DNA of 64,000 nucleotides from Haberlea rhodopensis (taxonomy: Eukaryota; Streptophyta; Magnoliopsida; Lamiales; Gesneriaceae): positions 248,001-312,000 of the forward strand of contig CAJQUN010000467.1 in NCBI GenBank assembly GCA_907163345.1, in the 5' to 3' direction. Below the pieces are notes generated by a model. That model was not told where the DNA came from and made no database searches. It worked only from the letters and a program-made list of their open reading frames with translations. Of the stretch, positions 46,011 to 56,888 are shown in pieces (the stretch's first letter is position 1; the number at the start of each line of letters is the position of its first letter). Made by a program: the position numbers and the translations under genes.

Positions 46011-46112
46011 CGATCGATCGGCCCCTCTTTTCGATCGATCGAGAAGACGCCTTCTTTCAAAGCCAATGTTCTGCCTCGCTCGATCGATCGAGATGGAATT
46101 TTCGATCGATCG
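46011..46112. repeat. Palindrome quartet, set 4 (gypsy A LTR)
   Basis: Four perfect CGATCGATCG sites at 46011, 46032, 46081 and 46103; spacing 21, 49 and 22 bp. Each is extended by CT, T or GA flanks, so pairs are also inverted repeats. They repeat exactly at 54801, 54822, 54871 and 54893. Confidence 0.95.
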
Positions 46113-46957
46113 AGATGCTCTGTTCGAGAAACACAAATCCAGAATTCTCGAACACCTATTTCCATACCCTTTAATCTAGCATATAAGATACACCACATGC
46201 TTAAACAATTATGCTAGTAGCTACAATACACTACCCTGAGTGTATTCATATCAAGATCATACCCCAAACTCAAACCCTCATGCATTAAAATTGCCCATTT
46301 ACATCAGTACTCAACCAACCTTTCCGGAAACAGGGCAACATATTTCATTTCCAGATTTCTTGAGCACCTCATTTCCTGCTATTAAAACTACAACATATAA
46401 CATAAAACATGGTCGAGCAAAAATGCCAAGGGCTTCACAAAACTACCATGTATGTACTCAAATCAAAGGTTTACAAAAAACCTATCTAACATGCATGATA
46501 ACACCTTCACAATATCACTCCCATCCCATATTTTCCAGAAAAACAGGGCATACCTCTACCCAGATTTTTGAACACCATATTTTACATGCTTAAATCCTTC
46601 ACATAAAACATGTAACATGCTCAAGGAAAAATACTGAGAGCTTCATAATAACACCATGTAAGCATTTAAAATAAGGTTTTAAGAAACCTAAGCTAACATG
46701 CCATTTTCACACCACTTAAAAACAAGAACTTAATCAATCTTAAATAAAAAACAGAGCATGGTTTCTCACCCTACTTTGCTCCGATTTTTGAGAGGCTTCC
46801 AAGCAATGAAAATGGAAGGGCTCCACACGATTTTGCTTAGCAGATGCTGGAGGTTATTTGGGAGAGAAAGGTCGAGATTTGGAATGGAGGAGAAGGGTTG
46901 AATGATTGTGCCAAGTGGGGTGGAAAGCCAGCCTTACTCAGCTGATTGGTAAGGGTT

Positions 46958-46972
46958 GGGGGGGGGGGGGGG
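46958..46972. repeat. G15 tract in gypsy A LTR
   Basis: Fifteen consecutive G on the plus strand, then TGGTTGGG. The right LTR has the same length of run at 55749-55763. It lies just downstream of the predicted start site of the minus-strand transcript. Confidence 0.95.
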
Positions 46973-47357
46973 TGGTTGGGTGTTGGGTGGTATGATGTGT
47001 TATGTTTTGGTCCCGGTATTTAGCACGATGTATTAAAATATCCTCACATGATATTTATAGTATTTTCTCAATAAAATACTTCAGTTCCCATTTAAACATG
47101 CTTCACCAAAACAAATAACACACACCCCAAATAAACATGCCACAACCCCAAAATCCCAACATATATCACATGCACCCTGAAATGTAACTCCTCAATAATA
47201 TTAATTCAATCCCATGAATTAACACCCAAAATCATCATAATTTAAATAAATGATTAAAATCACATAATCATTTCGGGGATATCACAATACTCCCCTACTT
47301 ATAAGATTTCGCCCTCGAAATCAGCATGCACTTACCCAATGTAAAACAAAACATAAA

Positions 47358-48245
47358 TCACATACCAGAAAACAGTTCTGGATAGTGCTGCACCATGTGT
47401 CGCTCTGTCTCCCACGTGGCCTCCTCGACACCCCTACGATCCCACTGTACTTTGACCATAGGAATAACTTTGTTCCGAAGCCTGTGGTCTGCCCTATCCA
47501 AAATCCTGATAGGCCGCTCCACATAGGAAATATCGGACTCAAACTGCACCTCTGAAGGCTGCAACACATGCGAAGGATCTGGCTCGTACTTCCTCAGCAT
47601 AGACACATGGAATACATTGTGAATACCAGACAGAGAGGGCGGTAAAGCCAAACGGTACGCCAGAGTACCAACACGCTGCAAGATCTCATACGGCCCTACA
47701 TATCTTGGGGAAAACTTTCCCCGCATCCCAAACCGTACCACACCTCTGAAAGGTGAGATCTTCAGAAAGACTCTGTCGCCTAACTGAAACTCCAACGGCC
47801 TTCGCCGCTGATTGGCATACGCTGCCTGTCTGTCCTGAGCTGCCTTCATCTTTCTCCTGATAACCTTTACCTTTTCTTCCATATCCTGGACCAACTCTGG
47901 TCCTCTGACCGATTTACGGTCCACATCATCCCAACACAAAGGCGACCTGCAACGCCTGCCATATAGAGCTTCAAATGGAGCCATCTGTATGCTAGCCTGG
48001 TAACTGTTATTATATGAAAATTCCACCAAGGCTACTGAGTCCTGCCAAGAAGTGTCGAACTCCAGCACACAAGCCCTCAACATATCTTCGAGCGTCTGTA
48101 TCGTACGCTCGGTCTGTCCGTCCGTCTGGGGATGATATGCTGTGCTCAACCTTAACTCTGTACCTAGAGATGACTGAAGACCTTCCCAGAAGTGAGATGT
48201 AAAACCGCGGATCTCGATCAGACACAATCGAAATAGGGATCCCAT
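47358..48245 (-). pseudogene. Gypsy A integrase C-terminal half and chromodomain
   Basis: Follows a frameshift near 48215 from the preceding frame. It contains the third catalytic residue region (YHPQTDGQTERTIQTLED), the GPY/F-type segment GDRVFLKISPF...RYVGPYEIL, HNVFHVSMLRKY, and a terminal chromodomain-like stretch with VQWDRRGVEEATWETE. The chromodomain marks the element as a chromovirus. Confidence 0.92.
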
Positions 48246-49143
48246 GTAGTCTCACCACATCTCTGACATATAACTGTGCCATCCTCAAGTACATGAAGGT
48301 CATACAGTAGGGAATGAAATGAGCACTCTTAGTCAATCTGTCGACGACTACCCATATAGCATCAAAAACCGAAACAGTCCTTGGTAAGTGGGTCACGAAA
48401 TCCGTAGACACGTGCTGCCACTTCCACTCGGGTATCTCCAAACTCCTTAGCTCACCACCGAGCCTCTGCCTCTCAGCCTTCACCTGCTGACAAATCAAAC
48501 AGCGCTTGACGAGTGAAGTAACATCCTGTTTCATTCGCCTCCACCAGAACTGGCTGCATAAATCCTTATACATCTTCTTCCAGCCCGGGTGGATACTCAT
48601 CCTGCTGCAATGAGCTTGCTGCAATATACGCTGTCGCAACTCGGGTGTATCTGGAACCACCCATCTGTCGCCAAGCCTCAGAGAACCGTCCTCAGCTACT
48701 CTGAATCTCGATGGCTGACCTGAATGAACCACTGACATCCATCTCTGAACCTCTGCGTCGGTCCCCTGAGCCTTCCTGATGTGTTCGTAAATGATTGGCT
48801 CAGCTAGCAAGGTCAATACCTGTATTGGTGAAGTAGATAAATCATAATCAAACCCCAACTGACAGTAGGAGCCAAACATAGCTGATAGACACATGGCATC
48901 CTCTGCTGTGCTCCTCACCTTCCGACTCAAAGCGTCAGCTGTCAAGTTTGCTTTTCCCGGATGGTATTCGATTTCACAGTCGTAGTCCTTCAGCAGGTCC
49001 ATCCATCTCCTCTGCCTCATATTCAGCTCAGCCTGTGTAAGCAAGAACTTCAGGCTCTTGTGATCAGTGAAGATGGTAAATGAGGTACCATATAAGTAGT
49101 GTCGCCATATCTTCAAGGCAAACACTATAGCTGCTAACTCCAA
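48216..49143 (-). pseudogene. Gypsy A RNase H end and integrase N-terminal half
   Basis: Starts in RNase H (ELAAIVFALKIWRHYLYG, TDHKSL). It passes the H-H-C-C zinc region (HCSRMSIHPGWKK ... CLICQQVKAERQ) and the integrase core to SDRDPRF, where the frame shifts. It is separated from the RT frame upstream by a 2-bp loss near 49175 (compare 57940 in A'). Confidence 0.92.
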
Positions 49144-49144
49144 A

Positions 49145-50401
49145 TCATGGTCTGGATACCTCGTCTCGTGTGGCTAAATGCCTAGAAGCATAAGCCACTA
49201 CATGTCTGTCCTGCATCAGTACGCATCCTAGGCCCTGCAGCGATGCGTCAGTATAAAGAACAAATCCTTTGTTCTCCCTGGGAATCACCAAAACTGGTGC
49301 AATAGTCAGTCTGTGCTTTAATTCCCGGAAACTCTGCTCACAAGCCTCTGACCATCGGAATGGGACTCCCTTCTGAGTCAGCTGCGTAAGTGGTTTGGCG
49401 ATCTTTGAGAAACCCTTGACGAAACGTCGGTAATAGCCAGCCAAACCAAGAAAACTCCGAATCTCACTGACTGAAGTAGGGGCGGACCAATCCATAACTG
49501 CCTCAATCTTCCTGGGATCTACTGATATCCTTTCTCGAGAGATAATGTGACCCAAGAATGATACACTGCTCAGCCAAAACTCACATTTGCTGAGTTTGGC
49601 GTACAACTGGTGATCACTGAGAATCTGTAGAACTGTCCTCAGATGATCGGCATGTTCCTCCTCACTCCTTGAGTAGACAAGGATGTCATCGATGAACACG
49701 ATCACGAACTGATCGAGGTACTCATGAAATACTCTGTTCATCAAACTCATAAAAAATGCAGGTGCATTTGTCACACCGAAAGGCATCACCAAGAACTCAT
49801 AGTGTCCATACCGAGTTCTAAAAGCTGTCTTCTGGACATCATCAGCTCTAACCCGCACCTGGTGATAGCCTGACCTCAAATCTATCTTTGAGTAAACCTC
49901 TGTACCCTGAAGCTGATCGAACAGATCATCAATCCTCGGAAGTGGATACCTGTTCTTCACTGTGGCCTTGTTCAGTTTCCTGTAGTCAATGCACAGACGC
50001 ATTGAACCATCATTCTTTTTCACGAACAAGACTGGTGCACCCCAAGGCGATACACTAGGACGAATGTATCCCTTGTCGAGGAGCTCCTGTAACTGTACCT
50101 TCAGCTCCCTCAGCTCTGCCGGTGCCATCCTGTATGGGGCACGAGAAATGGCTGATGTCCCCGGCAGTAGCTCAATGGCAAACTCCACATCTCTGATCGG
50201 CGGAAACCATGGAATCTCATCCGGGAATACATCAATGAACTCCGCCACGACCGGAATGTCCTCGGCCCTCACTTCCTTCTCTTCTGATGCATCCACAGCA
50301 TAAATAAGGTAGCCCGTGTGGCCGCGTTCCAATAACCGCGATATCTTAATCGCTGAGATTACTGGAATCTTTGGATGAGAGCCGTCCCCATAAAGGTCCA
50401 C
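49145..50401 (-). pseudogene. Gypsy A reverse transcriptase
   Basis: A 418-codon frame. It has the connector after protease (IPVVAEFIDVFPDEIP), RT with RLCIDYRKLNKAT, YSKIDLRSGYHQVRV, the active-site VFIDDILVYS, FLGHIIS and FLGLAGYYRRFV, then the start of RNase H (LYTDASLQGLGCVLMQ). It ends out of frame at HLATRDE. Confidence 0.94.
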
Positions 50402-50796
50402 TGGAACCCCTGATCAGACAGAAAATGTACCATCCTCTGTCGGCAATCTACCACAGCTCGGTATCTGCTCAACACATCAATGCCGATGATTCAGTCAAAA
50501 TATGCCATCTCTAACTGAATCAGATCGGCCCTCAGATCATTGCCCTCAAAATAAATGAGGCTATCAGATAACAGTCGGTCAGCAATCACATGCTTCCCCG
50601 TGGGTGTCGAGACCATGAGAGGCGTGGGTAACAGATACGAGCACAAGCGGTGTCTCTCCACAAAAGCAGCAGATACAAAAGATTGGGAAGCACCTGTATC
50701 TATCAATAAAAATGCAGGGTACGTAAATAAATGACACGTACTAGCAATGACCTCCTCCGGGGCTGCCTCAGCCTGCTCCCTAGTCAGTGCATACAC
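50402..50796 (-). pseudogene. Gypsy A protease
   Basis: Retroviral-type aspartic protease with LIDTGASQSFVS and the flap-side ISRYRA text. The frame 50491-50796 ends at an in-frame TGA where relatives have a codon before IIGIDVLSR; homology continues to 50402. Confidence 0.88.
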
Positions 50797-50826
50797 CTGA
50801 CCCTGCGGCGGTCCTGCCGCCTGACC

Positions 50827-51868
50827 TCACTGTGGTTGAGGTGCAAACTGTTGTCTCTGTGGTGCTGTCCTAGCGTCAAATCTTGGCCTATTCGGCCCTG
50901 AATCTGCATGACCTGCCCGATTGGGGCCATTCCGAGCTAGGTGGCCCACCCTGCCACAAACATAACAACCTCGGCAGTCACGTGACAAGTGAAATCCTCC
51001 ACAGCGGTCACACCTGTCCCCTCCTGCCTTACTCCCCTTTGTAGGTCCCTGATTACTTTGCTTATGACTTTGAGACTTCTTCCCACTGAATCTAGAAGAT
51101 GAAGAGGCCCCACGAGGCTTGAACTGGTCCCCTCGTGGCCTCAGGCTATCAACAACAGGCCTCTGTGGTGGTACGAAAGGGGGTACAACGTTCTTGTACG
51201 CGCCCACTGCAAGCCAACTCTGCCCGTGTCAGGGCGTCATCAAAAGAGCTGGGGTTGTTGGAGACAACCCGATCAAACAGTTCTGGCCTCAGTCCCTTCA
51301 GAAAGTTTCTCATCTTAGCATGACCGCTGACAGCAATATGAGGCACATACCTCAGCAGTGAGGAATACTGCATAACATAGTCTGACACTGACAGGCTGCC
51401 TTGCTTTAAATTATTGAACTCATCTTCCTTCAATTGTCTGGCAGCTGCAGAAAAATACCGGTTAAGGAACCGGGTCCTGAATACAGTCCAGTCAACTGTC
51501 ATACTTTGAGCTCTCAGCTCCATCACCGTGGTCTTCCACCACATAGAAGGCTTCTTCGCCATCTGAAACTCGGCTAACATCAGCCATGCAGTACGTGCAC
51601 AAGGCGCAGTCACAAGTATCTGCTCTATCCGCTCCAGCCACTCTTCGGCTGCTTCACCAGACTCAGTGCCCTCAAAAATAGGTGGATGATAGCTCAAGAA
51701 CTGGGTCAGACTTATCTCCCCTGGTAATAACATCTGTGCACTAGGCTCCACGCCCACAACAGGTGGCGATAAAGGATTCGGCTGAGCAATACTGGCATTC
51801 ATACTGCCCATATCCCCTACCTCTTCATTGAGGCTCTCCGGATTAATAGCCGCCATGCTGCAACACAA
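50827..51868 (-). pseudogene. Gypsy A gag with CCHC knuckle
   Basis: Two overlapping frames, 51149-51868 (gag capsid: FLSYHPPIFEGTESGEAAEE, YSSLLRYVPHI) and 50827-51207 (basic linker, then CDRCGGFHLSRDC and CYVCGRVGHLARNG), are joined by a frameshift near 51190. The second knuckle has Gly where the last Cys is expected, so zinc binding would be impaired. Confidence 0.9.
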
Positions 51869-51926
51869 GAGTTAACAACAATACCAAAAGCAGTTCATAA
51901 TATAAGCCGTTAGATAACAAGAGTAT

Positions 51927-53600
51927 TGATAGGGTTGAATATTACGCGTTTTTATGCTATGATATGTATATGTTTTCGTGTTGATTCTTGGATAATTTTA
52001 TGGTTTATGGTATATATTTCTCTATTTCAGGAATCAATGTTGAAATTCATAAAAGGGGAAGAAATCAAGCTAAAATGATGAAAAAATGAATAAAGTTGAA
52101 GAAAAGAGGAAGAAACCAGAATCCAAGACACATGTTGCTCCTTTCTCCTCAAATTACTATATGTTCGAGCCATGTTTTGGAAATGTGGTCCATATACAAG
52201 TTGTAGAACTTTCTCTTATCTTCGCGTGGACAGTTGATTCATCAAATTCGGAGTTTGTATGAGAAAGTTACGGCCAAAATACGAAACTCGCCAGAAGCTG
52301 AAAAAGGCGAAGAAACTTACTGTGATTTCCGATCGATCGAGCAAGCTTTTCCGATCGATCGAGAAAGGCTGAAAATTGAGCGAAAATCTTACTGGAAGGC
52401 TCGACCGATCGGCTCTTCTGTTCGGATCGATCGGGACGAGCAGTTTTCATTAAAATACCTTCCTTGTAGAGTTTGGATGCAATAGGGAAGTCCATAATTC
52501 TTTCCCCTATATATTATACACAAAATCACAACCCATATCAGATTTTTGAACCCTAGGTACAGCCTCCATCTCAGCCCCCCTTTCCTTCACCACCCAACCT
52601 CACGCCTTCTTCACCCAAAATCCATAATACACGCCTCCACCTTCTTCTCCCCTCACTTTCCTTCACTTCATGTCCAGCCTCCATCTTCTACCATTCAACC
52701 TTCACCCATCTTCACCTATTCATCCTAGGAATTGGAACAACGCAACAAGGCGATAAAAAGAGACGATCGAGAAGGAAGCAAGAGAAGGAGCGAAGATCTA
52801 CAACCGGAGTCGACGCTGGGAGTTTTTCTTTGTCTTTAAATTCTTAGTTTTGTTGTGTTTTGATTTATTATGAGGAACTAATTTTATTTATCGAGGCTAG
52901 GCGAACCTTTGTTATGAACCTTCGATTTGATGATTTAATGATTGAATTCTTATAATTCTTTGCGTATGTTTTATGTTCTTCATGCTTTTGGAGGTTTGAT
53001 CACCTTTGAATGATGTTAGTATCGTAATTGAGATCGAGAGATGATTTTATGATACTGAATTAATAACTCATACCATGGATTTAAGACCGAGATCGAGAGA
53101 TGACGTCAAATACATGCGTGATAGCCATAGATTCTAGTAATTGAAAGCTAGGAGTTTTCATGGATCTTATGCAACATTGAATTGTTAAATAAGTGAACGA
53201 GAGTTACTTACTGCAATTTGGTGTTAGGTTTAATATAGCTCGAGAGAGTGTATTAGATAAATTGGGAGAACTCGTCACCTTAGAAATATTTGAATATTCA
53301 ATCGAGAATTGTAGGGAATTACATTGGTGAGCCAAAGTCTCGATAATCTTATCTTGTGGATTTTTCTCGTTTACTTTTATTGACTTGGTTGGATTAGAGT
53401 AGTTTAATGTAGCTTAGTTTAATTATCAATTTATTATCGTAGGTTAAATATAGTTAAAAGACATCTTATTGGGTACTTGCTTGTTAGTCCCTGTGGGTTC
53501 GACAATCCGTATTCTTCCTATCTATACTAAAACTTGACACCGTGCACTTGCGGTCTAAAATCGCTAGATAGGAATTAATTGTTTAAAATAAAAGCGATCA
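51927..53600 (+). mobile_element. Solo LTR in gypsy A leader, TSD AGTAT
   Basis: 1674 bp, starts TGATAGGG and ends GCGATCA (TG...CA), with the 5-bp duplication AGTAT at 51922-51926 and 53601-53605. Flanking sequence matches the uninterrupted leader of element B at 63247-63440. It contains a palindrome quartet (52330-52433), a TATA-like CCTATATATT near 52505, and a U5-like end with CCCTGTGGGTTCGAC and GTGCACTTGCGGT. No internal domain remains: a solo LTR left by LTR-LTR recombination. Family: Ty3/gypsy-like, lineage not established. Confidence 0.92.
52330..52433. repeat. Palindrome quartet, set 5 (solo LTR)
   Basis: CGATCGATCG at 52330-52339 and 52352-52361; CGACCGATCG at 52402-52411 and GATCGATCG at 52425-52433. 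Pair spacing is about 22 bp and pair-to-pair is 72 bp. It is about 70 bp upstream of the TATA-like box of this LTR. Confidence 0.9.
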
Positions 53601-53736
53601 AGTATCATATTCAAAAGCATGTTAGTATAACACTTATACAACAATATGCATCACATGCATAACATGCCCAACAATGAATACCTAGCCAACTTGTCTCTAA
53701 AGGCTACCCTTCACTCTTCCCTGGTTATCTAACCTG

Positions 53737-53748
53737 GCTCTGATACCA
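53737..53748 (-). promoter_or_regulatory. Gypsy A primer binding site
   Basis: Minus strand TGGTATCAGAGC, complementary to initiator Met-tRNA, five bases from the right LTR. Confidence 0.9.
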
Positions 53749-53753
53749 CTAAA

Positions 53754-56074
53754 TGTGAGACCCCGTTATCAAATCAAGATACTAAGGTGCAATTAAGAGA
53801 ACTAATCATTCATGTGTATATATATATCAGAGTAATAAGTCGTGTTGATTTACCTGAGCTTAAGAGATTACAGTACCAAAAGTTAAAATGGAATTCCACA
53901 TTTTCCTACAAAAGGTACTACATTATAGTCTTACTCTACTTCTTGTAGAAGCTATACAAAAATTCTCTAACATGCTAATCCTGTAGCACTCCTTACAGCT
54001 CAGCATTTCAACCCCGACCCTAGTTCTCATCATCAAAAGCACCTACAAAGACAACCCCCAACACATGAGCATATCATGATTCATATTCAACATAATATGA
54101 AAGTAAGACGTAAATGCATAATCATAAATACAAAACACTTCCTGTATTTCCATCGCATTTACAACGCCTATTGGTTGTCCCTGTACCATAATTCATAATC
54201 AAAACACTATATGAACATATGGCTTCATAAATAAATGTCATGACATATCATCTCTTTTTCTTGAGTCAGTCATCATCAGTTATTTTAATGCTTCTTCGCT
54301 TCATAAATCTCAAAACAAGCGGTATCTCATCCTCGCTTCTTCATACAAGCGGCATCTCATCCTCGCTTAGTATGGTATACCCCGCCTCCATGTGCAAGCG
54401 AACCTCCCCCCTCCCGCTCCACATTTTTAGCGGTAAAGCGTAAGCATTAAAATCTTCACTGTGATCACCCCTGACTCGTGGAATACACCTCTTTTATTCC
54501 ACATCACAATATGCAATCACAATGCATAATAACATGTATCATACTCTTAATGCATCACATTGCATTCATCATGTGTCAAATAGACAAACATAAGGTACAT
54601 GTTACCGTTGGGTTGCCCGTACGTCGCTTACGTACCTTTCCAAAATGTAGTGTGTTGCGGGACTCTATCCCCTGCGTTGTGTAGCTGTCTGTGAAGGCTC
54701 TACACCAGTGTACAACACAATATTAGATGTCTCATTACAATCCAATATCAAAAATTAAACAAAATATAACAATTTATATTTTTCAACATTCTGGGTCTCT
54801 CGATCGATCGGCCCATCTTTTCGATCGATCGAGAAGACGCCTTCTTTCAAAGCCAATGTTCTGCCTCGCTCGATCGATCGAGATGGAATTTTCGATCGAT
54901 CGAGATGCTCTGTTCGAGAAACACAAATCCAGAATTCTCGAACACCTATTTCCATACCCTTTAATCTAGCATATAAGATACACCACATGCTTAAACAATT
55001 ATGCTAGTAGCTACAATACACTACCCTGAGTGTATTCATATCAAGATCATACCCGAAACTCAAACCCTCATGCATTAAAATTGCCCATTTACATCAGTAC
55101 TCAACCAACCTTTCCGGAAACAGAGCAACATATTTCATTTCCAGATTTCTTGAGCACCTCATATCCTGCTATTAAAACTACAACATATAACATAAAACAT
55201 GCTCGAACAAAAATGCCAAGGGCTTCACAAAACTACCATGTATGTACTCAAATCAAAGGTTTACCAAAAACCTATCTAACATGCATGATAACACCTTCAC
55301 AATATCACTCCCATCCCATATTTTCCCGAAAAACAGGGCATACATCTACCCAGATTTTCGAACACCATATTTTACATGCTTAAATCCTTCACATAAAACA
55401 TGTAACATGCTCAAGGAAAAATACTGAGAGCTTCATAATAACACCATGTAAGCATTTAAATCGAAGGTTTTAAGAAACCTAAGCTAACATGCCATTTTCA
55501 CACCACTTAAAAACAAGAACTTAATCAATCTTAAATCAAAAACAGAGCATGGTTTCTCACCCTACTTTGCTCCGATTTTTGAGAGGCTTCCAAGCAATGA
55601 AAATGGAAGGGCTCCACACGATTTTGCTTAGCAGATGCTGGAGGTTATTTGGGAGAGAAAGGTCGAGATTTGGAATGGAGGAGAAGGGTTGAATGATTGT
55701 GCCAAGTGGGGTGGAAAGTCAGCCTTACTCAGCTGATTGGTAAGGGTTGGGGGGGGGGGGGGGTTGGGTGTTGGGTGGTATGATGTGTTATGTTTTGGTC
55801 CCGGTATTTAGCACGATGTATTAAAATATCCTCACATGATATTTATAGTATTTTCTCAATAAAATACTTCAATTCCCATTTAAACATGCTTCACCAAAAC
55901 AAATAACACACACCCCAAATAAACATGCCACAACCCCAAAATCCCAACATATATCACATGCACCCTGAAATGTAACTCCTCAATAATATTAATTCAATCC
56001 CATGAATTAACACCCAAAATCATCATAATTTAAATAAATGATTAAAATCACATAATCATTTCGGGGATATCACA
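53754..56074 (-). repeat. Gypsy A 5' LTR, shared with A' as its 3' LTR
   Basis: 2321 bp, near-identical to 44965-47286. Its left edge meets the primer binding site of A. Its right edge meets the purine tract and chromodomain end of A', so this single LTR serves two internal domains. Confidence 0.94.
54801..54902. repeat. Palindrome quartet, copy in right LTR of A
   Basis: CGATCGATCG at 54801, 54822, 54871 and 54893, as in the left LTR; one flanking substitution (CCCATC for CCCCTC). Confidence 0.95.
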
Positions 56075-56163
56075 ATACTCCCCTACTTATAATATTTCGC
56101 CCTCGAAATCAGCATGCACTTACCCAATGTAAAACAAAACATAAATCACATACCAGAAAACAG

Positions 56164-56658
56164 TTATGGATAGTGCTGCACCATGTGTCGCTCTGTCTCC
56201 CACGTGGCCTCCTCGACACCCCTAGGAATAACTTTGTTCCGAAGCCTGTGGTCTGGCCTATCCAAAATCCTGATAGGCCGCTCCACATAGGAAATATCGG
56301 ACTCAAACTGCACCTCTGAAGCCTGCAAAACATGCGAAGGATCTGGCTCGTACTTCCTCAGCATAGACACATGGAATACATCGTGAATACCAGACAGAGA
56401 GGGCGGTAAAGCCAAACGGTACGCCAGAGTACCAACACTCTGCAAGATCTCATACGGCCCTACATATCTTGGGGATAACTTTCCCCACATCCCAAACCGT
56501 ACCACACCTCTGAAAGGTGAGATCTTCAGAAAGACTCTGTCGCCTAACTGAAACTCCAACGGCCTTCGCCGCTGATTGGCATATGCTGCCTGTCTGTCCT
56601 GAGCTGCCTTCATCTTTCTCCTGATAACCTTTTCCTTTTCTTCCATATCCTGGACCAA
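56164..56658 (-). pseudogene. Gypsy A' integrase C-terminus and chromodomain
   Basis: Contains GDRVFLKISPF, GPYEILQ, FHVSMLRKYEPDPS and a shortened chromodomain: about 19 bp near 56225 that are present in A (coding VKVQWDR) are missing here. Confidence 0.9.
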
Positions 56659-56888
56659 ATCTGGTCCTCCGACCGATTACGGTCCACATCATCCCAACAC
56701 AAAGGCAACCTGCAACGCCTTCCATATAGGGATTCAAATGGAGCCATCTGTATGCTAGCCTGGTAACTGTTATTATATGAAAATTCCACCAAGGCTACTG
56801 AGTCCTGCCAAGAAGTGTCGAACTCCAGCACACAAGCCCTCAACATATCTTCGAGCGTCTGTATCGTACGCTCGGTCTGTCCGTCCGT
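56610..56888 (-). pseudogene. Gypsy A' integrase middle segment
   Basis: Encodes TDGQTERTIQTLED and FSYNNSYQASIQMAPFE, then shifts frame at 56680 by loss of one base relative to A. The upstream boundary is a TAG at 56888-56890, replacing a Gln codon in the HPQTDGQ motif. Confidence 0.88.

Larger units (their letters stand above)
44965..47286 (-). repeat. Gypsy A 3' LTR (left)
   Basis: 2322 bp. In element direction it has a TATA box (CTATAAAT on the minus strand, 47053-47060), a run of 15 C (plus-strand G at 46958-46972), a palindrome quartet (46011-46112), a GTACGT...ACGTAC stem (45829-45845) and AAGCG...CGCTT hairpins (45527-45578). Confidence 0.93.
44965..56074 (-). mobile_element. Gypsy element A, chromovirus type (probably Tekay/Del)
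   Basis: Two 2.3-kb LTRs (44965-47286 and 53754-56074), with TGTGAGACCCCG at one end and GGGGATATCACA at the other. The primer binding site is at 53737-53748, and the purine tract (minus strand AGTAGGGGAGTAT) abuts 47286. The coding order on the minus strand is gag, protease, RT, RNase H, integrase, chromodomain, as in Ty3/gypsy chromoviruses. It carries several frameshifts and stops. It sits inside the copia 1 3' LTR. On its other side there is no target duplication; instead a second internal domain (A') begins directly, so A is part of a tandem. Confidence 0.93.
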
